A DNA stretch of 64,000 nucleotides from JBBDLF01 sp040879025 (GTDB lineage Bacteria > Pseudomonadota > Gammaproteobacteria > Pseudomonadales > Pseudohongiellaceae). Under the pieces are notes generated by a model that was given only the letters and a program-made list of their open reading frames with translations, ran no database searches and was not told the origin of the DNA. Location of the stretch: positions 62,001 through 126,000 of the forward strand of contig JBBDLF010000003.1 of the NCBI GenBank assembly GCA_040879025.1. The letters run 5' to 3'. How positions within the stretch are numbered: the stretch's first letter is position 1; each line of letters begins with the position of its first letter. Below, piece by piece: positions 46,631-54,598 of this stretch. A program made the translations under genes and the position numbers.

Positions 46631-46927
46631 ATGATACGCGTAATGATTCCTTTTCACCTTCAGACTCTGGCCCAGGCGGACCCGGAAATAGCGCTTGATG
46701 TCCCCCCGCCTCGAACCGCGCTGGCCGTCATTCGCACACTGGAAGCCAAATACCCTACTCTGCGTGGCGCGATCCTTGATCTCGCAACCGGCAAGCGGCG
46801 CCCCATGGTTCGCTTTTTTGTCTGCCAGGAGGATATTTCGCACGACTCGATGGAGAAGCCGCTGCCAAAGGATGTGATTGATGGAAAAGAGCCGTTTTTG
46901 ATTGTGGGCGCAATTTCCGGAGGATGA
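46631..46927 (+). CDS. MoaD/ThiS-like ubiquitin-fold protein
   Basis: A 98-residue beta-grasp protein ending in VGAISGG. The terminal Gly-Gly is the site that E1-like enzymes adenylate and turn into a thiocarboxylate in MoaD/ThiS proteins. Family members carry sulfur for molybdopterin, thiamine or tRNA, or act as protein modifiers. No MoaE, ThiG or E1 gene is present nearby. Its tight coupling to the Asp-box protein suggests a joint role rather than cofactor synthesis. Confidence 0.8.
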   Translation: MIRVMIPFHLQTLAQADPEIALDVPPPRTALAVIRTLEAKYPTLRGAILDLATGKRRPMVRFFVCQEDISHDSMEKPLPKDVIDGKEPFLIVGAISGG

Positions 46928-46981
46928 CATTGACGCGGGAATGCCGATTTACATCCGCTCACATCGTGCCGGACAGCGACT

Positions 46982-47000
46982 GCGAATGATTATCATTCGC
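46982..47000. repeat. Palindrome family, member 2
   Basis: GCGAATGATTATCATTCGC, followed by CACCGACCC. It lies 21 bases before the EamA transporter start. Confidence 0.8.
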
Positions 47001-47021
47001 CACCGACCCTGACACTGCGCC

Positions 47022-47867
47022 ATGTCGCCCGTAATCATTACCGTTGTCCTCACCGCAGCCTGCCTCCATGCTGTGTGGAACGCTCTGATCAAAATCAGTG
47101 GTGATCGACTGGTGGTGATGGCCGTGACCACGGCCCTGGCGTCAATACTGGTGATTCCGGCCTTGTTCGTGCTGCCGTTGCCGGCAGTGGAGAGTTGGCC
47201 TTATCTGCTGGCGTCTGCCTGTATCCACAGTTTTTATATGTTGCTGCTGGTTCGCGCATACAGTCATGGAGACTTCACGCAGATCTATCCGCTGGCGCGC
47301 GGCTCGGCGCCGCTGCTGACTGCGCTGCTGGGGTTTTTGCTGCTGGGCGAGGCGCTTCAGGTGAGCGAGATGGTGGGCATGTTTCTTGTCATTGCGGGCA
47401 TCTTCGCTATCAGCCTGGAACGAGCCGACGGAGTGCGGCAGTTGTCCGCTGCCGCGCTTTTCTATTCGCTGCTTACGGGCTTTTTCATCACCTCCTATTC
47501 GCTCGTGGATGGAGTGGGCGCGCGGTTGGCGGGCAACAGTCACAGCTATACCGCGTGGATGTTTCTGCTGGACGGTTTCCTGGTGCCGGCAGTGGCGGTT
47601 TGGCGGCGTCCCGGACCCGTGCTGTGGGCGTCCATAGCGCAAGTATGGAAATCCGGCGTGCTGGTGGCGCTGATGTCCACCGCCGGATACTGGCTGATCA
47701 TCTGGGCGTTTACCCAGGAAAGGATCGCGCCGGTGGCGGTGCTGCGAGAGACCAGCGTGCTGTTCGCGATGCTGATCTCTATCCTCGCTTTGGGAGAAAA
47801 GGTCTCCGGCAGGCGCATCGTGATTATTCTGGTGGTTGTCAATGGCGTAGTACTGCTCGGGATCTGA
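47022..47867 (+). CDS. EamA-family (DMT superfamily) transporter
   Basis: A 281-residue membrane protein with ten hydrophobic helices in two EamA halves, for example VVMAVTTALASILVIPALFVL and VLFAMLISILALGEKVSGRRI. It matches the drug/metabolite transporter size. Substrates in this family range from amino acids to nucleotides or drugs and cannot be read from the sequence. Palindromes flank the gene on both sides. Confidence 0.85.
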   Translation: MSPVIITVVLTAACLHAVWNALIKISGDRLVVMAVTTALASILVIPALFVLPLPAVESWPYLLASACIHSFYMLLLVRAYSHGDFTQIYPLARGSAPLLTALLGFLLLGEALQVSEMVGMFLVIAGIFAISLERADGVRQLSAAALFYSLLTGFFITSYSLVDGVGARLAGNSHSYTAWMFLLDGFLVPAVAVWRRPGPVLWASIAQVWKSGVLVALMSTAGYWLIIWAFTQERIAPVAVLRETSVLFAMLISILALGEKVSGRRIVIILVVVNGVVLLGI

Positions 47868-47877
47868 AAACCTGCAT

Positions 47878-47916
47878 GGGGTCAGTGGCGAATGATTCTC
47901 ATTCGCCACTGACCCC
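47878..47916. repeat. Palindrome family, member 3 (complete, 39 bases)
   Basis: Arms GGGGTCAGTGGCGAATGA and TCATTCGCCACTGACCCC are perfect complements around TTC. It starts 11 bases after the EamA stop and is followed by CTGTCGATTTCAATGG, a tail that recurs at about 49406. Confidence 0.92.
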
Positions 47917-48014
47917 TGTCGATTTCAATGGTGCCGGAACGATCATATATGATTTATGCCTGTTTGGTGGGTGTCGTCGACTTACTCCAGCAGGTTCACA
48001 CAAGGGAGAGACCT

Positions 48015-48461
48015 ATGAACACCAACACAGTAAAGCTTCACCGGGTACTGCGCACCACCCCCGAGAAAGCCTACAGAGCCTTTGTCGAACCGGATGCCAT
48101 GGCGCGCTGGCTTCCGCCGAACGGTTTCACTTGCACAGTGCATGAAATAGATGCCAGGGTCGGTGGCAGTCATCGGATGTCGTTCAGAAATTTCACCACC
48201 GGCAACGCACACTCATTCGGCGGCAAGTACCTTGAACTGGTGCCCGGCGAGCGAATCCGCTACACCGACAAGTTCGACGACCCGAATCTGCCTGGCGAGA
48301 TGCAAGTCACGGTAACCTTCAGAAAAGTGGTGGTTGGAACGGAACTCGAAATTGTACAGGAAGGGCTGCCCGATGTGATTCCTCTGGAGGCTTGTTATTT
48401 AGGCTGGCAGGAGTCGCTGGGCTATTTGGCGAAGTTGGTTGAACCGGAAATTCCGGATTAA
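48015..48461 (+). CDS. SRPBCC (AHSA1-like) protein
   Basis: A 148-residue START/Bet v 1-fold protein of the activator-of-Hsp90-ATPase-like type. It shows the family opening HRVLRTTPEKAYRAFVEPDAMARWLPP, seen as TTPEKAYRAF and ARWLPP, and the ending CYLGWQESLGYLAKLVE. These proteins bind small hydrophobic ligands; the role here is unknown. The start at 48015 follows GGGAGAG; an upstream in-frame start at 47928 lacks a site. Its stop codon lies in a 16-base tandem repeat. Confidence 0.82.
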   Translation: MNTNTVKLHRVLRTTPEKAYRAFVEPDAMARWLPPNGFTCTVHEIDARVGGSHRMSFRNFTTGNAHSFGGKYLELVPGERIRYTDKFDDPNLPGEMQVTVTFRKVVVGTELEIVQEGLPDVIPLEACYLGWQESLGYLAKLVEPEIPD

Positions 48462-48487
48462 AATCGGGGCCGATTAAAATCGGGGCC
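48456..48487. repeat. 16-base tandem repeat at the SRPBCC stop
   Basis: GATTAAAATCGGGGCC occurs twice head to tail (48456-48471 and 48472-48487). The first copy includes the gene's TAA stop; the second runs into the palindrome at 48482. Confidence 0.85.
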
Positions 48488-48520
48488 GGTGGCGAATGAG
48501 AATCATTCGCCACCGGCCCC
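48482..48520. repeat. Palindrome family, member 4 (complete, 39 bases)
   Basis: Arms GGGGCCGGTGGCGAATGA and TCATTCGCCACCGGCCCC pair perfectly around GAA. Compared with member 3, paired changes (TCAGTG to CCGGTG and its complement) keep the symmetry, so structure rather than sequence has been conserved. It ends 19 bases before the VOC gene start. Confidence 0.92.
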
Positions 48521-48539
48521 AAAATATAAGGAGAACAGC

Positions 48540-49334
48540 ATGGCCAACAAACACGGGGAATTTATCTGGTACGAACTCATGACACGCGACCCGGACGCGG
48601 CCAAGGCCTTCTACGACGACGTGGTCGGCTGGACCGTGGGCGAACCACCACCGGGTGGCGACATGGATTATCGAATGATCGCGGCAGGCGATGGCTACGC
48701 GGGTGGGGTGTTAGGCCTGACCGACGATATGTGTGAACACGGCGCGCGGCCTGTATGGCTGGGTTACATCGGGGTCGACGATGTGGATGCCACCGCGGCA
48801 AAACTGCGGGAAATCGGCGGCAGCGTGTTGATGCCGGCCAAGGACATCCCCAATGTGGGGCGCATCGCCATGGTGGCAGACCCGCAGGGCGTGCCCTTCT
48901 ATATCATGCGCGGCGCCGTCGAAGGCGGTACCAGCTTCGCTTTCAAACCCATGGCTGACGGGCACTGTAGCTGGAATGAACTGACCACAACCAATCAGGA
49001 TGGTGCCGTTTCGTTCTATGGACAACTGTTCGGTTGGGAAAGCAACGAGGCCATGCCTATGGGTGAGCCAGGCGACTATCGATTTCTCGATCACCACGGT
49101 ATTCGAATCGGCGCCGTGATGCCGCGCATGAGCGATAGCGACTCGCCAATTTGGACTTATTACTTCCACGTGCCTGATATCAACGCCGCAACAGCAAAGA
49201 CCGAAGCACGCGGCGGCAAGGTGCTGAGCGGCCCGCACGAGGTTCCCGGCGGCGAGCACATAATGGTCGGCGCTGATCCTGAAGGAGTGATGTTCGCCCT
49301 GGTCGGACCGATAGACGGGGTCAGTGGCGAATGA
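48540..49334 (+). CDS. Two-domain VOC (glyoxalase/dioxygenase fold) protein
   Basis: A 264-residue protein with tandem vicinal-oxygen-chelate modules, each beginning with GEFIWYELMTRDPDAAKAFY or HCSWNELTTTNQDGAVSFY-type signatures and ending with a PxGxxFxL-like strand (DPQGVPFYI, DPEGVMFAL). Such bacterial proteins are poorly characterised; metal ligands His/Glu are not complete in both modules. The ribosome-binding site AAGGAG precedes 48540. The stop codon is inside member 5 of the palindrome family, so the repeat defines the last codons. Confidence 0.85.
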   Translation: MANKHGEFIWYELMTRDPDAAKAFYDDVVGWTVGEPPPGGDMDYRMIAAGDGYAGGVLGLTDDMCEHGARPVWLGYIGVDDVDATAAKLREIGGSVLMPAKDIPNVGRIAMVADPQGVPFYIMRGAVEGGTSFAFKPMADGHCSWNELTTTNQDGAVSFYGQLFGWESNEAMPMGEPGDYRFLDHHGIRIGAVMPRMSDSDSPIWTYYFHVPDINAATAKTEARGGKVLSGPHEVPGGEHIMVGADPEGVMFALVGPIDGVSGE

Positions 49335-49344
49335 TTCTCATTCG
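49317..49344. repeat. Palindrome family, member 5 (cut by the scaffold gap)
   Basis: GGGGTCAGTGGCGAATGA-TTC-TCATTCG is identical to member 3 up to the run of Ns. A matching right arm CCACTGACCCC appears at 49389-49399 and the shared tail CTGTCGATTTCACTGG after it. Confidence 0.85.
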
Positions 49345-49354
49345 NNNNNNNNNN
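49345..49354. other. Scaffold gap (10 Ns)
   Basis: Ten Ns directly follow the half palindrome. The true gap length is unknown, as ten is a customary placeholder. The gap shows that the sequence is a scaffold and that the assembler failed at the repeated palindrome. Confidence 0.97.
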
Positions 49355-49499
49355 AAAAGTCCCGCGGCATGGCGCCCGCCTCTTCCAGCCACTGACCCCT
49401 GACCCCTGTCGATTTCACTGGTCCGGTTGCCAGTAGTCCCGGTCCGGGTGTTTCTTGGGCGGTCGGTTTTTGGAGACCCCGTCTCCCCTGCCCGAACCG

Positions 49500-50060
49500 C
49501 TACTCCGATCGCTTTTTGATAGTATCTCCAACGGCTACCGCACCGGGTACGATGACCTTCGCGTTGATGCCCCTGAGATTGAGTGCCTTGCCAACGTCTG
49601 AGTTGACAAACATCACCGCGTCCTTGCCAAAGCGTTCGGCAAATTTTCTGCAGCCCAGATGGGGCTCGGCGGTGATTTCGAGCACCGCATGACCAATCTG
49701 CACCTGGGTGCCAGGTGGCAGATTGTCATCGCTCAGGTCAAAATCCACATAGAACTGGTCGCCCGCCAGGGGCCAGCGGCTACGGTCGCCGGCGACAGCG
49801 GCCGCGCTCCGTGCGTTCATAATATTGATCTGCATGGCGGGGTTGGCTTCACCATGTTTGAGACCGCGTGCCTTCCAGTTGTCGCCCACCAAACCTTCAT
49901 CAACCGTCAGTTGCGCGGTGGACAGCACAGTACGCTGGCCAACACCCGGGCGGCAGACAATCAGTTCCAATACGCCCTCGTCAGACGGCGATTGCCGTAT
50001 ACCGGCAATCGCATTGTCCAAGGCATCGGCGCTGACGTATGAATCAATAAATGAGTCCAT
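49500..50060 (-). CDS. MOSC-domain protein
   Basis: A 186-residue MOSC protein. It has GVLELIVCRPGVGQR at the N-terminus, the conserved KHGEANPAMQINIMNAR centre, LAGDQFYVDFDLSDDNL, and PHLGCRKF with the invariant cysteine that binds molybdenum cofactor or sulfur. The family transfers sulfur or binds Moco, often in detoxification reductases. The start at 50060 is preferred; a farther ATG at 50120 would overlap the terminator of the small unit upstream. Confidence 0.82.
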   Translation of the reverse strand: MDSFIDSYVSADALDNAIAGIRQSPSDEGVLELIVCRPGVGQRTVLSTAQLTVDEGLVGDNWKARGLKHGEANPAMQINIMNARSAAAVAGDRSRWPLAGDQFYVDFDLSDDNLPPGTQVQIGHAVLEITAEPHLGCRKFAERFGKDAVMFVNSDVGKALNLRGINAKVIVPGAVAVGDTIKKRSE

Positions 50061-50120
50061 GACAGATATCCCTGTGGCAGTTGTTCTTGATTTACGGTCA
50101 CCCCGGCAAAGCGGAGACAA

Positions 50121-50156
50121 AAAAAACCCTCCAAGCTTGAGACCTGGAGGGCTTTT
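50121..50156 (-). terminator. Strong rho-independent terminator of the small unit
   Basis: On the minus strand CCCTCCA pairs with TGGAGGG around an 11-base loop and is followed by an uninterrupted T run (the plus strand shows AAAAAAAA at about 50119-50126). The plus strand has CTTTTCG, a weaker tract. It would end transcripts from the promoter at 50302-50330 and any readthrough from the debranching-enzyme gene. Confidence 0.85.
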
Positions 50157-50213
50157 CGTTTCTGATCCTGATTCTGGAATTGTTCCTTTCTCTCTAGGAT
50201 GCGTTCTTTTTCA

Positions 50214-50294
50214 TCAACGCGAGCTCTCCTGTCCGGCACCACAGATGGCAGGATTCGGTTGGCGAACGATGAATTTGTTGACGGTAATTTTCAT
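50214..50294 (-). CDS. Possible leaderless 26-residue peptide
   Basis: An ATG at 50294 opens a 26-codon frame that begins MKITVNKFIVRQPNP and ends CGAGQESSR before a TGA at 50214. The ATG sits 7-8 bases after a consensus -10 element, so the transcript would start at or next to it and lack a leader. There is no Shine-Dalgarno. A second tiny frame (MKKNAS) follows immediately. The product is unlike any family I know. The same RNA (about 175 bases) could instead be a non-coding small RNA. Confidence 0.45.
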   Translation of the reverse strand: MKITVNKFIVRQPNPAICGAGQESSR

Positions 50295-50301
50295 GGCCGC
50301 A

Positions 50302-50330
50302 ATCATACGAGTTTGCCTTGGGTGTGTCAA
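50302..50330 (-). promoter_or_regulatory. Consensus sigma-70 promoter of the small unit
   Basis: On the minus strand TTGACA (50325-50330) and TATGAT (50302-50307) are separated by exactly 17 bases. The first element is a perfect -35 and the second matches the -10 consensus at five of six positions. No other promoter of this quality was noticed in the window. Confidence 0.8.
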
Positions 50331-50445
50331 TTCCAGAAAACCGATTGGTTAAATTCTTGAAAATTGATGTGACAGCAATCACTCGTGGAGCTTTGTCATG
50401 TGAAATTTGATGGATATTTTGCTGCGAATGGCGGTGTGTCTGAAA

Positions 50446-52671
50446 TCATTTAACCGTCATCACCTTAATTCCCTCATCACGCCGCATCACTTTGACGCTC
50501 ACACTATCCTCATGCCGTTCCAGCAGCACATCGATAGTGCCCTTGCCAACCTTCAGGTTCTTGAGTTCAACCGCCAGCAAAAAAGGAGGCAGCCTGGGCT
50601 CATGAAATTCCACGCATTGTTCGGCCGCTTTTATGGACAGGCCGAGGGAAGCCTGAAGGAGAACGAAGGGAACCGCTGATGCCCACGCCTGGGGCGCGCA
50701 GGCCACCGGATACGGCGTAGGTCCTTCACCTGGTCGTTGAATGAATCCGCAAAACAGCTCCGACAAACGCTTTAACATCTCGAATTTGCTGGCGGCAAAG
50801 AGCGCTGTCAGCAAGCGGTGAACTTCAGTCTTGTACTCATACCGCCCGAGACCCCAGCCGATCAATGAGTTGTCATGCGGCCAGACTGAGCCGTTGTGAT
50901 ACGAGAGTGGATTGTATCGCAGCTCCCGTTCCGAAAGTGTGCGGATGCCCCAGCCGCAGAACATGTCGTTTTCGAACAGCGCATTGGCCAGCTTGTCAGC
51001 GTGTGCATTGGACGCGATGCCGGTAAAAAGTGTGTGGCCGGCATTGGACGTGCGTACCTGGCAGGGTCGCTTCTTCCCATCGAGCGCCAGAGCATACATT
51101 GAAAGTTCTTCGCACCAGAATGCCTCCTGAAAATGTTGTTGCAGTTGTTCCGCCTGGACGCTCAACTGTTCGGCCAGATCGGATTTTCCCAGCAACCCGG
51201 CCATCCGCGCCGCGTGACATTTGGCGGCATACACGTAGCCCTGCACTTCACACAGTGCGATCGGGCCCTCGGCCAGCATTCCATCGGCGTGAAACACCGA
51301 ATCCTCTGAATCCTTCCAGCCTTGTTGCGTCAGCCCGTCCTCGTCGGCCTCATACTCAACGAACCCGTCGCCATCGAGGTCGCCGTAAGTGTCTATCCAG
51401 TGGAGGGCCTGTTCGATATTTGGCCAGAGGCGTTCAATGAATTCGTGGTCACCGGTACTGATTTCGTACGCACCGGCGAGCAGCACGAAAAGCGGCGTGG
51501 CATCCACAGTGCCGTAGTAGCGCTGAAACGGGATTTCTCCGGTGGCGGCCATCTCGCCCTCCCGCGACTCGTGCAGGATTTTTCCGGGCTGCGCCACACG
51601 ATCCGCGTCTTCTTCCTTCGCTTGAGTGCCAGCCAGGTAACCGAGCACACCGCGGGCAATGTCAGGGTTGGTCCACAAGGTCATCAGGGCGGTCAACAAA
51701 CCATCGCGGCCAAAGAAGGTGTTGAACCAGGGAATGCCCGCGTAGGGATAAAGACCTTCGGGTGTTTCGGTCAGCAGCAGATTCAGGTCGTCCTGCGAGC
51801 GATCCACCCACGCATTGAATTCTTCATTCGACGTTGTGATCTGACAGCTGGTTTCTTCCAGCCGCCGCGCCAGCTGACGTCGTTTGTCCCTGGCCTCTTC
51901 ATAATGACGTTTGCAGTCCATGTCGCGTTTTCTCAGCATCATATGCCGCATCGACTGCGCCTGCTCGCAGAAAACAGTCAGATAAAACTCCTGCTGCTCG
52001 TGTGGCGGCAGTTGAAGGTGGAAGCGCACGACAGAACCGGAACAGGACCTCGGGCCTGGCGAAAAACCGAGGTGAGTGCCGCGTACCACCCCGTCGCGTC
52101 CGCGATATCCGAGCAATATCGCCTCGTCACTGGTCTGCGAAGGCAGCATCTCACCCCGCTCGTTTCTACGCGTTCCACGCACCTCGAAGATGTCGGCAAA
52201 ATCCGCCGCTATCACAAACGAAAACGACAGATCGACCGTTTCTGCGCCGTAATTGCGAATGCGCAGATGTTCAAAGCCGGTGTCTTCCCAGAGTAATTTG
52301 GCCCGGAAAAAATGCAGCACACCATGGGGGATTAACCGGCCGGCCTCGTCATTAAAATCTGGATTGGTCAGATTGACCGTGAGTAATGAGTTGTCCTTGC
52401 GAACGGCCGAGTTGAGCAGTACCGGTTTGCGCTCGTTTTTCCCTTCACCCATCCACAGTTCCAGTCGCGACAAGTGACGCGTGCCGCGATGGTACAGACC
52501 CTGCTCGCCGTTGCCGTCCCGCCGCAGGTCGCCGCGTCGATCATAAACGGCAAAAGTGTCGGCATATTTGAGAACATGGGACCCGAACTCCGCCATCGAC
52601 GCCGCCGAATGAATATCGTATGGCCGGGAATCCGCTGGATCATCCGGTATGTTTACACCTTTCTGATCCAT
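50446..52671 (-). CDS. Amylo-alpha-1,6-glucosidase-like glycogen debranching enzyme
   Basis: A 741-residue protein. The N-terminal GDE_N_bis domain (about 30-230, with FAVYDRRGDLRRDG...GLYHRGTRHLSRLELW) leads to an (alpha/alpha)6-barrel carrying GIPWFNTFFGRDGLLTALMTLW, seen as GIPWFNTFFGRDGL, and WPHDNSLIGWGL. The family hydrolyses alpha-1,6 branches or related glucans and is often annotated as amylo-alpha-1,6-glucosidase; some members act on other trehalose- or glucosylglycerate-type sugars. The ATG at 52671 overlaps the stop of the upstream glycosyltransferase gene, so both work together. Confidence 0.85.
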   Translation of the reverse strand: MDQKGVNIPDDPADSRPYDIHSAASMAEFGSHVLKYADTFAVYDRRGDLRRDGNGEQGLYHRGTRHLSRLELWMGEGKNERKPVLLNSAVRKDNSLLTVNLTNPDFNDEAGRLIPHGVLHFFRAKLLWEDTGFEHLRIRNYGAETVDLSFSFVIAADFADIFEVRGTRRNERGEMLPSQTSDEAILLGYRGRDGVVRGTHLGFSPGPRSCSGSVVRFHLQLPPHEQQEFYLTVFCEQAQSMRHMMLRKRDMDCKRHYEEARDKRRQLARRLEETSCQITTSNEEFNAWVDRSQDDLNLLLTETPEGLYPYAGIPWFNTFFGRDGLLTALMTLWTNPDIARGVLGYLAGTQAKEEDADRVAQPGKILHESREGEMAATGEIPFQRYYGTVDATPLFVLLAGAYEISTGDHEFIERLWPNIEQALHWIDTYGDLDGDGFVEYEADEDGLTQQGWKDSEDSVFHADGMLAEGPIALCEVQGYVYAAKCHAARMAGLLGKSDLAEQLSVQAEQLQQHFQEAFWCEELSMYALALDGKKRPCQVRTSNAGHTLFTGIASNAHADKLANALFENDMFCGWGIRTLSERELRYNPLSYHNGSVWPHDNSLIGWGLGRYEYKTEVHRLLTALFAASKFEMLKRLSELFCGFIQRPGEGPTPYPVACAPQAWASAVPFVLLQASLGLSIKAAEQCVEFHEPRLPPFLLAVELKNLKVGKGTIDVLLERHEDSVSVKVMRRDEGIKVMTVK

Positions 52672-53795
52672 CACGATTGGGGGTCGATGCGATTGTGGAT
52701 GGGTTGGCGCTCGCGGGGAGGGACCAGCATGTCGTTATCGCCGGGTGTCGGCTTCCGGTTGGCATTGTGCGCTTCTTCGGCCAGTCGGCGGTAGACATCC
52801 AGGTAATCCTGTGCCATACGCGAAACCGAAAACCGCTCTTCAAAATAAATCCGGCAGCGCCGGCGACTGAGCCCGGCCACCTGTTCGACCGCCTCGACAG
52901 CCTCCTCCATTGTGTCCACGACAAAACCGCTGACGCCGTGCCGCATCACTTCTGGAACGGATCCACAGCGAAACGCGATCACCGGAGTGCCACAGGCGAA
53001 CGACTCGATCATCACCAGTCCGAACGGCTCCGGCCAGTCGATAGGAAATAAAACCGCATACGCACCACCGAGCAAAGCTTCCTTCTGATCGCCGCCCACT
53101 TCACCCAGAAACTCCACATGTGGCTGCTGCAGCAGCGGCTGGATTTCCGCGTCGAAGTATGCCTGGTCTGTCTTGTCGACTTTGGCGCCAATCTTGAGCG
53201 GCATGCCGACCCGTCGGGCGATCTCGATAGCCCGATCGACTCGTTTTTCGGGATTGATTCGCCCGACGAACGCGAGGTAACCGTTGTGTTGCTCATGGAA
53301 AGTGAACATATCTTTCGACATGCCATGATAAATGGTTTGCTGCCAGTTCAGCCACGGCAGTGGCTTCCGCTGGGCATCCGAGATGGACACCACCGGCACT
53401 TCTGTAAACCTCCGGTAAAGCGGCACCAGGTCCACAAGGTCAAGCCGGCCGTGCAAGGTGGTCACATAGGGCACGCCGCTGCGCCGGACGAGCGGAAAAT
53501 GCAGGGCGTCGATGTGAAAGTGAATAACGTCGAAGGACGAGGCGTGGTTCATCACCTGGTCCAGCATCAATACGTAGTAGATCTCCGGCAGCACACAGTC
53601 CCGGACGGTGCGCAGCGCCTGGGGACAGGGCGCCACGAGAGTCGCGCTGGTTGTGGAATCACCGGACGCAAACAAGGTAACATCATGCCCACGCTGTACC
53701 AGTTCTTCCGTAAGATAGGAAACGACGCGCTCGGTGCCGCCATAGCCTTTGGGCGGCACGCTTTCGGCCAGCGGTGCCACTTGTGCAATCCTCAT
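52671..53795 (-). CDS. GT4-family glycosyltransferase
   Basis: A 374-residue GT-B enzyme. It opens with MRIAQVAPLAESVPPKGYGG-type nucleotide-sugar transferase N-terminus, VSISDAQRKPLPWLNW precedes the linker, and the EPFGLVMIESFACGTPVIAF block carries the EX7E donor-binding motif. The start at 53795 is chosen because it begins the Rossmann strand; the upstream frame to 53912 has no family likeness. It is cotranscribed with the debranching enzyme (overlapping ATG/TGA), a pairing also known from small-glycoside or stress-glucan pathways. Acceptor unknown. Confidence 0.85.
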   Translation of the reverse strand: MRIAQVAPLAESVPPKGYGGTERVVSYLTEELVQRGHDVTLFASGDSTTSATLVAPCPQALRTVRDCVLPEIYYVLMLDQVMNHASSFDVIHFHIDALHFPLVRRSGVPYVTTLHGRLDLVDLVPLYRRFTEVPVVSISDAQRKPLPWLNWQQTIYHGMSKDMFTFHEQHNGYLAFVGRINPEKRVDRAIEIARRVGMPLKIGAKVDKTDQAYFDAEIQPLLQQPHVEFLGEVGGDQKEALLGGAYAVLFPIDWPEPFGLVMIESFACGTPVIAFRCGSVPEVMRHGVSGFVVDTMEEAVEAVEQVAGLSRRRCRIYFEERFSVSRMAQDYLDVYRRLAEEAHNANRKPTPGDNDMLVPPRERQPIHNRIDPQS

Positions 53796-54072
53796 CGCTC
53801 TCCTCCTTGATTCTGTACTGCCTCCTGCTCCGTCCCCTCGATGGTAGCATTGGCGGGTCGGACCACCATAACTTATTGGAACATCAGCGTTTTTATTGAT
53901 AAATTGCCCCACTTAAAGGCTTAGACGGTACTTTTCGGTGCGAGAAGGGCCTGCTTAGACTCATTCCTGGATCTGAAATCGTGGTTAGCACTGCAGGAAA
54001 CATCAAGACGCGCAGGCGGGCCTGGGTTAGTATTTGACACAAGCACACCTGTGTCCTGCCGGTTATCGCCTT

Positions 54073-54555
54073 ATGATCCATAGAGCCCATCGCGCAAGCT
54101 TTTTATTGGCCATAACGCTGGCCGTGACGAGCGCACCGGTTCATTCTCACCATCCGGTCCAGTCCCAGTACTCCCTCGATCAGGAGTACACTATTGAAGG
54201 CCTGCTGACGCGGGTAGAATTCGGCAGCCCCCATTCTTTTCTGCACGTTCTTGTCACTGATGAGAACGGTGATGAAGGTAACATCCGTGTTGAATGGGGT
54301 TCCGCGATGTCGCTGGGCAGACTGTATTCGATCGACAGGTCGGCTGTTCAAACCGGTCAAAGAATCAGAGTCACCGGATTTTTGTCGCGGAACAGGGAAG
54401 ATTTTATGATCTGGCCACTGTCCATTTATACCGAATTCGATCTGGAATATGACCGTAGAGCATGCAATGCAATAGAACGATCAGGTCAACGCTGTCATGT
54501 GCTCACCGATTCCCCGCCACTCTGGCCGCTGCTCCCGCTCCTTGAAGACCGATGA
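54073..54555 (+). CDS. DUF6152 exported protein
   Basis: A 160-residue protein with a signal peptide (ASFLLAITLAVTSAPVHS) and the family pattern SLDQEYTIEGLLTRVEFGSPHSFLHV, here YSLDQEYTIEG and NPH-like SPHSFL. This fits a small OB-fold-like periplasmic domain (GQRIRVTGFLSRN). Function is not known for the family. It stands alone and its 3' end converges with the anti-sigma-like gene. Confidence 0.72.
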   Translation: MIHRAHRASFLLAITLAVTSAPVHSHHPVQSQYSLDQEYTIEGLLTRVEFGSPHSFLHVLVTDENGDEGNIRVEWGSAMSLGRLYSIDRSAVQTGQRIRVTGFLSRNREDFMIWPLSIYTEFDLEYDRRACNAIERSGQRCHVLTDSPPLWPLLPLLEDR

Positions 54556-54598
54556 ATCGAAAGGCGTTCAAGAGTATCCGTTTCGCCGAATTGATCGT

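Noticed and set aside
46631..46927. MoaD proper in molybdopterin synthesis, linked to the MOSC gene at 49500
   Set aside because: No moaE, moeB or other moa genes are present, and the MOSC gene is on the other strand 2.5 kb away; no direct link is visible.
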